A stretch of 64,000 nucleotides of DNA from Niastella sp. (GCA_016710595.1 JADJVM010000010.1:62001-126000); one strand, 5' to 3'. Positions 18,186 to 27,909 are shown, numbered from the stretch's first letter. Numbers and translations: made by a program. The notes: generated by a model from the letters alone, not told the origin.

Positions 18186-19013
18186 ATGAGCATTAAAAAT
18201 GTAATAATTCAGTTAGCGGGTAAAATACCATTTGGCATTCGGGATAGTATCCGCAAGATTCCAGTTTTAAAACAATTGCAGCTGTTCCTGCTCCGGAAAT
18301 GGGTGAACAAAGAATCATTCGTAGCCACTATTTCCGGAGGGCCGGCAAAAGGACTTCAGTTCCCGGTGCAAATGCCGGATGATAAGTTAATGTGGATAGG
18401 AACCTTTGAGTTAGAGTATGCGAAGCAACTTCAGCAAGCCATTAAAAAAAATTGGGTTTGTTATGATATTGGTGGTTATAAAGGATATTATGCAGGTATT
18501 ATGGCATTAAATGGGGCTTCTGCTGTTTTTGTATTTGAACCCATGCCGGCAAATATTGAGAGAATAAAAAAATTGATTTCATTAAATAATAACTTGCCGA
18601 TTACACTTAAGGAGTATGCAATTTCTGATGCTCCCGGTAAAGCGGTATTTAAAATAATGCCTGAAGCCACCATGGGCAAATTAGAACATAGTACTTTTCA
18701 ATCTGCTGAAGCTCCCCTGCAAGAGGTGGAAGTGGAGTGCATGAGTTTAGACCAGTTAATAAAAGATGGAATGCCTGAGCCTGATTTTATTAAGATTGAT
18801 GTAGAAGGCGCTGAAGAGTTTGTGCTGAAAGGGTCAACTGAATTAATGCAAAGAAAAAAGCCGGTTTTAATGATTGAAGTACATTCACCTGAAATTGGTA
18901 AAAGATGTTATGCTATTTTGAAAAAATATTACAATAACATCACGGTTGCTGAAACAGGTAAATCACCTGAAATGGGAACGCCTGAAATATGTCATTATAT
19001 TGTTTCGGATTAA
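18186..19013 (+). CDS. FkbM family methyltransferase
   Basis: A 275-residue methyltransferase. VCYDIGGYKGYYAGIMA is SAM motif I (with Gly-Tyr in place of the common Ala-Asn), VFVFEPMPANIERIK is motif II, and FIKIDVEGAEEFVLKG is the FkbM signature. It probably O-methylates a sugar of the glycan made by this locus. It is the third of five FkbM-type genes here, and it does not look like a recent copy of the others. Confidence 0.82.
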   Translation: MSIKNVIIQLAGKIPFGIRDSIRKIPVLKQLQLFLLRKWVNKESFVATISGGPAKGLQFPVQMPDDKLMWIGTFELEYAKQLQQAIKKNWVCYDIGGYKGYYAGIMALNGASAVFVFEPMPANIERIKKLISLNNNLPITLKEYAISDAPGKAVFKIMPEATMGKLEHSTFQSAEAPLQEVEVECMSLDQLIKDGMPEPDFIKIDVEGAEEFVLKGSTELMQRKKPVLMIEVHSPEIGKRCYAILKKYYNNITVAETGKSPEMGTPEICHYIVSD

Positions 19014-19121
19014 ATTGTTTCAAGAGTAATGAAATGTGCAAGTCTATGGCAAGTCTATTAATTTTGACAGTTTTACAAATAAGTCAATCAAAACAAAAAT
19101 GCTTGCTGTTGAAATGCAGCA

Positions 19122-19208
19122 ATTGATTATGTTATTCCAAATCCACCTGCAAAAGAAAAGGTTAAAAAATACCTGGTTGAGGTAGCTATCAGGGCTTTCT
19201 TAGTTTGA
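19122..19208 (+). pseudogene. Orphan gene tail
   Basis: An open stretch reads IDYVIPNPPAKEKV then KKYLVEVAIRAFLV and a TGA that overlaps the TTG start of the next gene (TTGA-type coupling). No start codon or domain precedes it within 19014-19121. It is likely the 3' end of a deleted gene that once was coupled to the downstream glycosyltransferase; the family is not recognised. Low confidence because 28 codons can be open by chance. Confidence 0.35.
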
Positions 19209-20494
19209 AAAAAATTCTCATTTTATATCCTCATTTCCCGCCCGGTAATTTAGCAGGGGTACACAGGCCAAGATTGTTTGCGCAACATTTACCGTCATTT
19301 GGCTGGCAACCAACCATTCTTACCGTTCATGAAAAATATTATGAAGAAACCCTGGATTGGAACCTTGCCAAACTATTGCCAAATGACCTGCGGATAGAAA
19401 AAGGTAAATGCTTACTCCATTACAAAACCCAGGCTTATTGGCGACATTGGTCTGCGGGCATTTTCTCAATTATATAAAAAGGCAAAGCAATTAATAAAAT
19501 CGGAAGGTTTCGATTTTTTATACATTTCCATTCCCTCTTTTTATTGCGCTTTGCTAGGAAGGATGTTACACCGCAGCACGGGTATTAAATATGGCATTGA
19601 TTATATAGATCCCTGGGTACATGATTTTCCCCGGGAGCAATAAAACATTTTCAAGGCATTGGTTCAGTAAAAAGATGGCTGGCATCCTGGAACCTGTTGC
19701 TATTAAAAACGCTTCTTTAATTACCGGTGTGGCGGCAGGCTATTATGAAGCAGTATTGGAACGAAACCCTCATTTAAGAAAACAGGCAAAGGCAGGAGCT
19801 ATGCCTTATGGTGGTGAACAAAAAGATCATGAATTGCTTCAGTCTTTACATTTGGAGCCTTATCTTTTTAATAAACAGGATGGCAAAATAAAGTTAATGT
19901 ACGCCGGTGCTATGTTGCCAAAAGCATATTCAGCATTAGAATCAATTTTTAAGAACATCACTAAAAACAAAGAGCTGTTTAAGAATATTGAATTTCATTT
20001 TATCGGCACGGGCAAAACACCGGATGATGAAAATGGGTTTAATGTAAAACCACTGGCAGAAAAATATGGTTTATGGCAAACGGTCATTTATGAATACCCA
20101 AAAAGAATCCCTTACTTAGATGTATTGGTTCACTTGAATGAGGCAGATGGGGTGTTTATTTTAGGCAGTACAGAACCCCATTACACCCCTTCAAAAATCG
20201 TACCAGGCGGTACTTTCAGGCAAACCTATTTTGGCAGTGCTGCATAATAAAAGCACTGCAGTACAGGTTTTGAGAGATTCCTGTGCAGGCATTGTATTGA
20301 GTTTTGATGGTGAAGCCGGCATTGGCAGTATTGAAAAAGAATTTGATATTTTTTTTACATCATTCCTGCAATTTGCCGAAAGTTTTAATAAAGATTCAAT
20401 TAACCAAAAAATATTTGAGCAATATTCTGCCTTTACTGTTACCAAAAAATTAGCAACATTATTAAATGAAGCGTTGCAAAAACCCAATGAATAA
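19205..20494 (+). pseudogene. Broken GT4-like glycosyltransferase (three frameshifts)
   Basis: One GT-B protein spread over four frame segments. 19205-about 19420 gives ILYPHFPPGNLAGVHRPR; the next frame gives RLIGDIGLRAFSQLYKKA and YGIDYIDPWVHDFP up to a stop at 19643; an extra C in the run before 19632 shifts to SNKTFSRHWFSKKMAG and onward through FIGTGKTPDD; an extra A in the A5 run at 20193-20197 shifts to KSYQAVLSGKPILAVLHNK. With those corrections the protein is continuous and conserved to its end at 20494. Two of the three lesions are single-base changes in homopolymers, so sequencing error must be excluded, but their number favours a real pseudogene. Confidence 0.82.
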
Positions 20495-21317
20495 ATTGTT
20501 ATCCGTTTATAGGTCACTGCCCTGGTTTAAAGGAAAAATGCGATTGGGAAAAATGATCTTCAATTCAGGCATCAACCAGTCAGCCCCGGTTTCCTTTACG
20601 GCACACGGTGGCATAATATATAACGTACCCAATACCAAAGAAAACTTAGGGTTGGAGCTTTTGATCAATGGAGTGTATGAACAGGATATTGTAAAGTTTT
20701 TAAAAAGGCAGGTACCAGGCGATGCAGTGTATTTTGATATTGGCGCCAACATAGGGTCTATCGGCTTACCGATTGTAAAATCGAAACCGGGCGTTCATTA
20801 TTTTGGTTTTGAAGCTTCACCCATGGTATTTGAATATTTGGAGAAAAATTTTAAGGACAACCAAATTTTACATTATGAACTGTACAATAAATTAGTGCAC
20901 CAGGATGATGAACAAACCATGAAATTCTACCAGAGTGACCTGTACGGTAAAAGTTCATTGGCGCCTACTTATTCACAGGAATTTGTGATGGTAAAATCAA
21001 TCAGTATGGATGGTTTTTGTGCAGAAAAAAATATACCAGTTATTGACTGGATGAAAGTGGATGTACAGGGTTTTGAGATATATGTTTTTGAAGGCATGAA
21101 AAGATTATTGAAAGAAAAGAAAATAAAAAACATTTTGTTTGAATTTGAGCCCTGGGCCGAAGACCAGGCGCAGGTTGCCATTGGAGCAGCCAAAGATTTT
21201 ATAGAAAATATGGGCTATGCATTATTTTCTTTACAGGGCGAACCCTGGGAACAGCATGAAAGAGGTACCGATACCATGATTTGGGCAAAGCCAAAGGATA
21301 TAAAAATTGGGGCATAA
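20487..21317 (+). CDS. FkbM family methyltransferase
   Basis: About 276 residues from ATG at 20487 (an in-frame ATG at 20466 would lie inside the upstream gene). AVYFDIGANIGSIGLPIV is SAM motif I, FGFEASPMVFEYL motif II, and WMKVDVQGFEIYVFEGM the FkbM signature. The start overlaps the end of the broken glycosyltransferase by 8 nt and the end overlaps the GT11-like gene by 11 nt, so it belongs to one transcription unit. Likely a glycan O-methyltransferase. Confidence 0.82.
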   Translation: MNKLLSVYRSLPWFKGKMRLGKMIFNSGINQSAPVSFTAHGGIIYNVPNTKENLGLELLINGVYEQDIVKFLKRQVPGDAVYFDIGANIGSIGLPIVKSKPGVHYFGFEASPMVFEYLEKNFKDNQILHYELYNKLVHQDDEQTMKFYQSDLYGKSSLAPTYSQEFVMVKSISMDGFCAEKNIPVIDWMKVDVQGFEIYVFEGMKRLLKEKKIKNILFEFEPWAEDQAQVAIGAAKDFIENMGYALFSLQGEPWEQHERGTDTMIWAKPKDIKIGA

Positions 21318-22197
21318 AAAACTGAATAGGGTATATGTCATGCTTCCCAAAACCGGGTTGGGAAATAAATTATTGGTATGGGCAAAGGGAATGGTATTCT
21401 CAAAATTAAATGGTTTGCCCCTGGTGACTTCTGCATGGTGGGGTTTGCAATGGGGCGCTTTACTGCGCAGGGAAAATAAATCCCGGTTGTATATGGGATA
21501 TTTTAAAGAAACAAGTTTTGCCCAAAGGCTTCTTGTTAAATTCCAATTATTGTTTTACAAAAACATTGGTGAGCCAAAAGTGGATTTGTATGAAAATGAT
21601 AATCACACAAAAACGATCTTCCTCTTTAATAAAGTAATAACCAATGAAGATTTGTTTGGTGAACTGAGGCAGCACCGGGAATTGATATCAGGTGAATTAT
21701 ATGGGATGTTAACACCCAGGATGCACACTCAATTAGCGGGCTATGCTACACCAGTAGTAGGTGTCCACATCAGGCGGGGCGATTTTAAATTGGGGAACCA
21801 AACAACGCCCTTAGATTATTTTATGAATGCGATAAAATTGATCAGGCAAACAAGAAACGAAGAAATGCCGGTAACTATTTTTACTGATGCCGATCCATCT
21901 GAAATTAGTGAAATATTAGCATTACCTGGTATCACAATCGCAGCATCAAAGCCTGACATTTTAGATATCTTATTGTTGAGTAAAAGCAAAATAATGATCC
22001 TGTCAAAAAGCAGCACTTTCGGCTATTGGGCTGCATTTTTATCTGATGCATTGGTGGTAAGGCCGCATTACGATTGGCAGGAGAAGTTACGGGATAATAA
22101 TCCGTCTTTAAACTACCAGGAAATCAAGTGGGATTTTACAAATAATAAATCAGTTGAAGATTTTAAAAAAGCAATATGCAGGGCAAAAATCAATTAA
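21307..22197 (+). CDS. GT11-like (alpha-1,2-fucosyltransferase-type) glycosyltransferase
   Basis: A 296-residue protein with the GT11/fucosyltransferase-superfamily motif VVGVHIRRGDF, where the Arg and Asp contact GDP-sugar, plus an N-terminal KTGLGNKLLVWA (GGLGNQ-like) loop and ILSKSSTFGYWAAFLS near the C-terminus. GT11 enzymes transfer fucose from GDP-fucose, which fits the gmd gene upstream. The start is TTG inside the previous gene. Similarity is visible in motifs only, so the sugar could be another GDP-deoxyhexose. Confidence 0.72.
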   Translation: MGHKKLNRVYVMLPKTGLGNKLLVWAKGMVFSKLNGLPLVTSAWWGLQWGALLRRENKSRLYMGYFKETSFAQRLLVKFQLLFYKNIGEPKVDLYENDNHTKTIFLFNKVITNEDLFGELRQHRELISGELYGMLTPRMHTQLAGYATPVVGVHIRRGDFKLGNQTTPLDYFMNAIKLIRQTRNEEMPVTIFTDADPSEISEILALPGITIAASKPDILDILLLSKSKIMILSKSSTFGYWAAFLSDALVVRPHYDWQEKLRDNNPSLNYQEIKWDFTNNKSVEDFKKAICRAKIN

Positions 22198-22219
22198 CAA
22201 TAGATAACATACTTAATTA

Positions 22220-23087
22220 ATGGGACGGATGGGATTTTCTAAATCAATAAAAAGTATCGTAGGATATATTTGGCAAAGCCCCTCTAATAAAGGGCAAAAA
22301 CTATACCGTTTATTTTTAGCTGCTGTATGGCAAATTTATAAAAGGCTTGTCGGGCTCCCTATTATCTCACGCTTAGATAATGGGTACAAATTTATTTTAG
22401 AACCAAATTCAACAAACAGTACCGGTAATATTTATGTAAAGACTTATGAAGCAGAATATATTTACTTTTTTGAGAAAGCATGTTGTAAAAGGAGGGTTGA
22501 TCCTTGATATTGGCGCCCACATGGGGATTTATACGCTCTTATTAAAAGATTTATTTACGGGAGGGTATTGTTTTGAACCTGCTAAAGACAATTTTGTGGC
22601 TTTAAAAAATAATCTTTTTATAAATGGGATTATCGAAGAGTTTATACCGTTAAATGCTGCTGTTTCAGAAACTAATTCAAACCAGGTATTTAAAATAGAA
22701 GGAGGGTTCTCGGGTATTAATTACTTAATTGAAGAAGATGATGGCCACAATTCCCAAACAGAAATGGTTCATGCCGTATCCATTGATGATTTTTTAAACC
22801 AAAAGGGAAATAAAGAAGTTATAAATTTTATAAAAATTGATACTGAAGGGCATGAATTAAAAGTTTTGCGTGGTAGCTTAGATACCATTAAGAAAAACCC
22901 CCAAATGATTATATTGTTTGAAAATTCTGCCCCATCGGGTTTGCATCAATTATTCTTATCCATTAATTTTAAAGTTTTCTCAATTGATAGAAATGGTACA
23001 ATATTATCTGATGAAAACAATATTTTGAATGCTTATAATCTTTTTGCTATAGGAATTGAGCATCCATTATTTAAAGAAATTCCTTAA
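22220..23087 (+). pseudogene. FkbM methyltransferase gene with a single frameshift
   Basis: Residues 1-82 or so (from ATG 22220, GFSKSIKSIVGYIWQS to YVKTYEAEYIYF) run into a stop at 22507. Reading T5 instead of T6 at 22466-22471 joins this directly to LRKHVVKGGLILDIGAHMGI, then FIKIDTEGHELKVLRG, ending at 23087. The downstream half holds the complete SAM-binding core. With the correction it is a normal FkbM protein of about 288 residues. A base-calling error in T6 is possible; a translated short form starting at 22446 is conceivable but would lack the N-terminal domain. Confidence 0.8.
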
Positions 23088-23128
23088 CATTTGTTTTATT
23101 TATTGAAAGTATATCCTCCATTCGTAAA

Positions 23129-24286
23129 TTGAAAAGACTCGCCATTATAACAACTCATCCCATCCAATACAATGCACCTTTATTTAAATTGCTGGCAGAA
23201 CAGGATAAGTTTTCAATAATGGTTTTTTATACATGGGGCCAGCAAGTGATGGAACATAAATTTGATCCCGGTTTTGCAAAAGCGATACAATGGGATATTG
23301 ATTTATTAGAAGGCTATCCTTATACATTTGTAAACAATATTGCAAAACAACCTGGCTCACAGCATTACAATGGGATAAACAACCCAACCCTGATCTATGA
23401 ATTGCAGGTATGGAAGCCGAATGCCATATTAATCTTTGGTTGGAATTTTAAAAGCCACTTGAAAGTGTTGAGGTTTTTTCACAATAAAATACCCATTTTT
23501 TTCCGGGGCGATTCTACCTTGCTCGATAAGCAAAATGGGGTAAAAGAATTTTGTAAGAAAAAAATATTGAACTGGGTTTATCGTCATGTGGACAAAGCCA
23601 TATATGTTGGCCAGGAAAACAGGAAATATTATAAGTATGCAGGTTTTCAAGATGATCAATTGGTTTTGGCGCCTCATGCCATTGACAATACAAGGTTTTG
23701 TTTTGATGAGCAAGCAAGAAATAAGATCCGTTCTTCATTAAATATACCTCAAACTGCAATTGTATTTTTATTTGCCGGTAAGCTGGAACCTAAAAAAGAC
23801 CCTGCTTTATTGTTAAATGCATTTGTGCAGTTAAAAAAAAATAATGCCCACCTGCTGATAGCGGGCAATGGTGTTTTGGAATCGTCATTAAAAAATGAAT
23901 TTGAAGAAAACCCAAACATTCATTTCCTTCCATTTCAAAATCAAACACAAATGCCAGGCTTGTACAGCGCTTGTGACATTTTTGTATTACCTTCCAAAGG
24001 GCCCGGTGAAACCTGGGGATTATCAGTTAATGAAGCAATGGCATGTAGCAGGCCGGTATTGGTAAGCAATAAATGTGGTTGTGCCTATGACCTGTTGCAG
24101 GATGGACAAAACGGCTTCATTTTTAAAAGCGGAGATCAAAAGGATCTTCTTAAAAAAATGGAATATTTTTTAGATAACAGGGCACAGTTAGCCCCAATGG
24201 GAAATACTTCCTTTAAAATTGTGAATGAGTTCACTTACCAAAGAATTTGTGACTCACTTGAAAATTTAATGAATAACACATTTTGA
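23129..24286 (+). CDS. Glycosyltransferase family 4
   Basis: A 385-residue retaining GT-B enzyme starting at TTG. LAIITTHPIQYNAPLFK is the N-terminal acceptor-domain strand-loop; VFLFAGKLEPKKDPALL, FVLPSKGPGETWGLSVNEAM and PVLVSNKCGCAYDLL form the donor site. Its end overlaps the Wzy-like gene (TTGA), so the two are coupled. Specificity unknown. Confidence 0.85.
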   Translation: MKRLAIITTHPIQYNAPLFKLLAEQDKFSIMVFYTWGQQVMEHKFDPGFAKAIQWDIDLLEGYPYTFVNNIAKQPGSQHYNGINNPTLIYELQVWKPNAILIFGWNFKSHLKVLRFFHNKIPIFFRGDSTLLDKQNGVKEFCKKKILNWVYRHVDKAIYVGQENRKYYKYAGFQDDQLVLAPHAIDNTRFCFDEQARNKIRSSLNIPQTAIVFLFAGKLEPKKDPALLLNAFVQLKKNNAHLLIAGNGVLESSLKNEFEENPNIHFLPFQNQTQMPGLYSACDIFVLPSKGPGETWGLSVNEAMACSRPVLVSNKCGCAYDLLQDGQNGFIFKSGDQKDLLKKMEYFLDNRAQLAPMGNTSFKIVNEFTYQRICDSLENLMNNTF

Positions 24287-25698
24287 AAAGCATCGTTACA
24301 CCAAAGTTTAATTGGAGCATTTTTATAATAGTGGCAATCTTCATCAGGCTTGCTTTTATTGATTTGCCTGTGCTTGCTTATATTGCTATTTTAATTTCAT
24401 TGTTTCAATTTGGATTGTTATTTGATTCCATCGGCCATTTTATTCCGGTACGGTATTTATTGGGTGCCTTCATGTGCTTACAATTTTTTATAGGCCCTGC
24501 TTTTGCTTATAATGGCCTGGAGGAGTACGCATACTATATGTACCAGATGAAGGTGCCTGCCACTGAATATTTTTTATATGCCATTCCCTCGGTTTGTGCT
24601 TTTATTGTAGGCTTGCACCTGTTTGCAGGAAACCTTGACGGCGAGGCTGTAAACGAGGAAGGGATTAAACGGTTCGTCCAGAAAAATGGCAGGATCCCTT
24701 ATATCTTTATCATCCTGGGTTTTTTTGCGAGTGTAATATCTAATTTCTTTTCATCAGAATTTGGTTTTGTATTTTATTTATTAGGTAGTTTTAAATTCAT
24801 CGGCTTGTTCTTACTCATACTGGGTAGCAAGCAATTAAAACCCTTACCGATGGTACTTGTAATGGGTTCTATCGTTTCATCATCACTGGGTGAAGGTATG
24901 TTTCATGACCTGCTCACCTGGATTATTTTTACAGCATCTGTTTTTGCCATCAAATACAAAATTTCTATCAATGTAAAAATAATAGGCGTGGCTTTGTTTA
25001 TTTTATTAGCGCTTACCATTCAACTGTTAAAGGGAAGTTTTCGGAAAGCCATTGGATCGGGCGAGGAAGGAAGTGTAGAAACACTGGCGAATGTATATGA
25101 ACAGGAAAATGCTGAAAAAGGGTTCTTCAGTTATGAAAATATTGCTTCTGCCAATACACGTATTAACCAGGGATGGATTATTACAAATATTATGATTACC
25201 GTTCCTGACAGGGAACCCTATTCTAATGGAAAGGAGTTAATGCAATTATTAGAAGCTGCAGTACTTCCCCGTATTTTGGCGCCTGATAAATTAAGGGCAG
25301 GTGACCCGGAAATTCTTTATAAATATTCAGGTGTAAGGGTTACCGTCGGCACTTCAATGGCTTTAGGGTCTATTGGTGATGCGTATGTAAATTTCGGGGC
25401 ATGGGGTGGCTGCATTTTTATGTTTATTATGGGCCTTGTATATAGTTATATTTTATGCCAATTTAAAAAGTTCAGTAAATATTACCCCGTGCTTATATTG
25501 TTTACCGCACTTTCTTTTTATTATCCTATCAGGCCCGATTGTGAATTGCAAACGGTATGGGGGCATCTCATTAAATCGTTATTTATCATTTTTGTAATGA
25601 TAAAAGTTTTTGAGCATCAATTCAGGGTACGCCGTGTAATGCCCCGGTTGCAGGCCAAAACTGACCCTTACCTACCAGGAAGCAATTTATCGGGGTAA
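24283..25698 (+). CDS. Polytopic membrane protein, candidate Wzy-type polymerase
   Basis: A 471-residue integral membrane protein with about ten or more hydrophobic segments (for example WSIFIIVAIFIRLAFI near the start, and VALFILLALTIQLL in the middle) and a large polar loop at roughly residues 250-345 containing EPYSNGKELMQLLEAA and LRAGDPEI. This loop-rich layout is typical of O-antigen or exopolysaccharide polymerases, whose sequences are poorly conserved. Location among glycosyltransferases and 2.2 kb before an exosortase supports a Wzy-like role, and Wzy-like proteins tied to exosortases are known in Bacteroidota. Start TTG, coupled to the GT4. Confidence 0.6.
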   Translation: MKSIVTPKFNWSIFIIVAIFIRLAFIDLPVLAYIAILISLFQFGLLFDSIGHFIPVRYLLGAFMCLQFFIGPAFAYNGLEEYAYYMYQMKVPATEYFLYAIPSVCAFIVGLHLFAGNLDGEAVNEEGIKRFVQKNGRIPYIFIILGFFASVISNFFSSEFGFVFYLLGSFKFIGLFLLILGSKQLKPLPMVLVMGSIVSSSLGEGMFHDLLTWIIFTASVFAIKYKISINVKIIGVALFILLALTIQLLKGSFRKAIGSGEEGSVETLANVYEQENAEKGFFSYENIASANTRINQGWIITNIMITVPDREPYSNGKELMQLLEAAVLPRILAPDKLRAGDPEILYKYSGVRVTVGTSMALGSIGDAYVNFGAWGGCIFMFIMGLVYSYILCQFKKFSKYYPVLILFTALSFYYPIRPDCELQTVWGHLIKSLFIIFVMIKVFEHQFRVRRVMPRLQAKTDPYLPGSNLSG

Positions 25699-25777
25699 CA
25701 ACACTAAATGATTGAATATAAAAATGCTTTTAAGTTTTTAGTATTCAATCTTCAAATAAAAAATAAAAACCGGCATC

Positions 25778-26905
25778 GTGCCCACTATCTTCATTACCAT
25801 CCCCTGGTTTAGCCCGGCTTTTAAAGCCGGTGGGCCCATACAGAGTATAGTAAATATGGTGAATGAACTAAACAGCGGTTACCGTTTTTATATTTATACC
25901 AGTAACAGCGATTTAAACGGGGAACCCATTGCCGTTGCTACTGTAAATGAATGGGTGCCTTTTAATGAATATACTAAAGTGTGGTATGCTACCAGCAAGA
26001 ACAGGAGCGAAAATTTAATAAACCAGGTACAAAAGATCAAGCCGGACTGGGTTTATATGATCGGCATGTTTTCCTGGCATTATACCATTGTGCCTTTATT
26101 ATTTGCAAAAGCGCCTCATAAATTATTATCGGTAAGGGGTATGATGCATCCGGGTGCGCTGGAGCAAAAATCATGGAAGAAAAAAGTGTTTCTCGTACTG
26201 ATGAAAACGATGGGCCTCGCCAGGCGTACTATTTTCCAGGCAACAGACACCGTAGAGGCAGGCCATATAACCTGTGCATTGGGTACGGAAGCACGGGTGA
26301 GGGTGGCTGCCAATTTTCCACGCTTATTGCCGGCTCAAATACCGGTACAAAAAGAACCTGGTAACTTAAAGATGATCAGCGTAGGTATTGTAAGCCCCAT
26401 GAAAAATTATTTGCTGGTATTACAAGCATTGGAAAATGTAAAAGCAAATGTGGAATATCATATTTATGGCCCAGTGAAAGATACTGTTTATTGGGAGGCC
26501 TGCTTAGAACAAATAAAAAAATTACCGGGGCATATCACTGTTTTTTTTCACCGTGAAATACCTGCGCATAAAATACCGGAGAAGTTACAGGAACAGCAGC
26601 TTTTTATTTTACCCAGTGTAAGTGAAAATTATGGCCATGCCATTATCGAAGCGCTGAGCGCCGGGGTACCGGTAGTAACAAGCTTAAACCTTCCCTGGTT
26701 GCATTTAGAAGAAGCGCAGGCGGGCATCAATCTGCAACCATCAATAGATACCCTCGCTGCAGCTATTGAAAACTTTGCGGCCATGGGGCCTGATATATTT
26801 TTTACCTATTGTGATGGTGCAGCCACTTATGCACGGCAGCATACGAACCTGGAAGAACTCAAAAACAAATACAATGAATTATTTAATGCAGCGGATAAAT
26901 TATGA
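25778..26905 (+). CDS. Glycosyltransferase family 4
   Basis: A 375-residue GT-B enzyme starting at GTG 25778. N-terminal FKAGGPIQSIVNMV is the glycine-rich acceptor loop; LSVRGMMHPGALEQKSWKKK and FILPSVSENYGHAIIEAL, then SAGVPVVTS, are marks of a GT4 subgroup common in exopolysaccharide clusters. It overlaps the Gfo/Idh/MocA gene by ATGA. Sugar unknown. Confidence 0.85.
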   Translation: MPTIFITIPWFSPAFKAGGPIQSIVNMVNELNSGYRFYIYTSNSDLNGEPIAVATVNEWVPFNEYTKVWYATSKNRSENLINQVQKIKPDWVYMIGMFSWHYTIVPLLFAKAPHKLLSVRGMMHPGALEQKSWKKKVFLVLMKTMGLARRTIFQATDTVEAGHITCALGTEARVRVAANFPRLLPAQIPVQKEPGNLKMISVGIVSPMKNYLLVLQALENVKANVEYHIYGPVKDTVYWEACLEQIKKLPGHITVFFHREIPAHKIPEKLQEQQLFILPSVSENYGHAIIEALSAGVPVVTSLNLPWLHLEEAQAGINLQPSIDTLAAAIENFAAMGPDIFFTYCDGAATYARQHTNLEELKNKYNELFNAADKL

Positions 26906-27909
26906 GTAAATATCAATTTGGGATAGTTGGCTGCGGCAATATTGGTACCCGGCATGCGGCACATATTCATATCCAGGGCAACCTCTTATGCGTTTGTGAT
27001 GTTGTAAAAGAAAAAGCGGAGTTATTGGCTGCTCAATATGGGGCAAGGGCTTACACATCCCTTTCGGAAATGCTGGCAACTGAAAAAGAATTGCAACTGC
27101 TGAGTGTTTGCACTCCCAACGGGCTTCATGCAGCACATAGCATTGAAGCTATGATGCAGGGCTTGCACGTGGTATGCGAAAAGCCGATGGCTATCCACTC
27201 CGGTGATTGTAAAGCCATGATAGATGCTTCACTTAAAACCCAAAAGCATTTATTTATTGTAAAACAAAACAGGTTTAACCCACCGGTAGTTGCCGTAAAA
27301 GAATTATTGGATGCAGGCAAGCTTGGTAAAATTTTCAGTATCCAGGTAAATTGTTTCTGGAACCGTCCTGTTTCTTATTATGATAATAGTTGGAAGGGAA
27401 CATTGTCGCTTGACGGGGGAACGCTATTTACACAGTTCAGCCATTTTGTTGACCTGATGTATTGGATGTTTGGCGAAGTAGAAAAAGTGCAGGGCTTTTC
27501 GGCTAATCTCAATCACGGCGATCATATTGAATTTGAAGATACGGGTGTGCTGAGCCTGAAATTTAAAAACGGTATCCTGGGCAGTTTTCATTATACAGTG
27601 AATAGTTATGAAAAAAATATGGAAGGGTCACTCAGTATTTTTGCTGAGCAGGGAACCATAAAGATTGGTGGTCAATACCTGAATGAGATCAGTTATCAAT
27701 GCAATAACGGTTTTTATATTGATGAACTGGAAGCCGGTAAGCCGGCAAATAATTATGGGCCATACCAGGGCTCTATGAGCAATCATGATAAGGTTTATGA
27801 AAATGTAATTTCTGTTTTACAAGGCCATGAAAAAATTGCCACCAATGCTTATGAAGGATTAAAAACAGTTGAGATGATTGAACAATTTTACCAAACTATC
27901 CGCAAATAG
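26902..27909 (+). CDS. Gfo/Idh/MocA family oxidoreductase
   Basis: A 335-residue NAD(P)-dependent sugar dehydrogenase. The Rossmann loop is GIVGCGNIGTRHAAHI; GLHVVCEKPMAI carries the family EKP lysine; FNPPVVAVKELLDAGKLG leads into the C-terminal alpha/beta domain, with DGGTLFTQFSHFVDLMYWM in the active site. This version resembles the WlbA/WbpB type that oxidises C3 of UDP-GlcNAc or UDP-GlcNAcA before 3-amination. No matching WlbC-like aminotransferase is in the window, so the substrate is uncertain. Confidence 0.8.
   Translation: MSKYQFGIVGCGNIGTRHAAHIHIQGNLLCVCDVVKEKAELLAAQYGARAYTSLSEMLATEKELQLLSVCTPNGLHAAHSIEAMMQGLHVVCEKPMAIHSGDCKAMIDASLKTQKHLFIVKQNRFNPPVVAVKELLDAGKLGKIFSIQVNCFWNRPVSYYDNSWKGTLSLDGGTLFTQFSHFVDLMYWMFGEVEKVQGFSANLNHGDHIEFEDTGVLSLKFKNGILGSFHYTVNSYEKNMEGSLSIFAEQGTIKIGGQYLNEISYQCNNGFYIDELEAGKPANNYGPYQGSMSNHDKVYENVISVLQGHEKIATNAYEGLKTVEMIEQFYQTIRK

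Noticed and set aside
22466..22471. T6 run as a programmed frameshift or phase-variable tract
   Set aside because: Too short for classic slipped-strand phase variation, no pseudoknot or slippery context is evident, and other broken genes lie nearby; pseudogene or base-call error is simpler.
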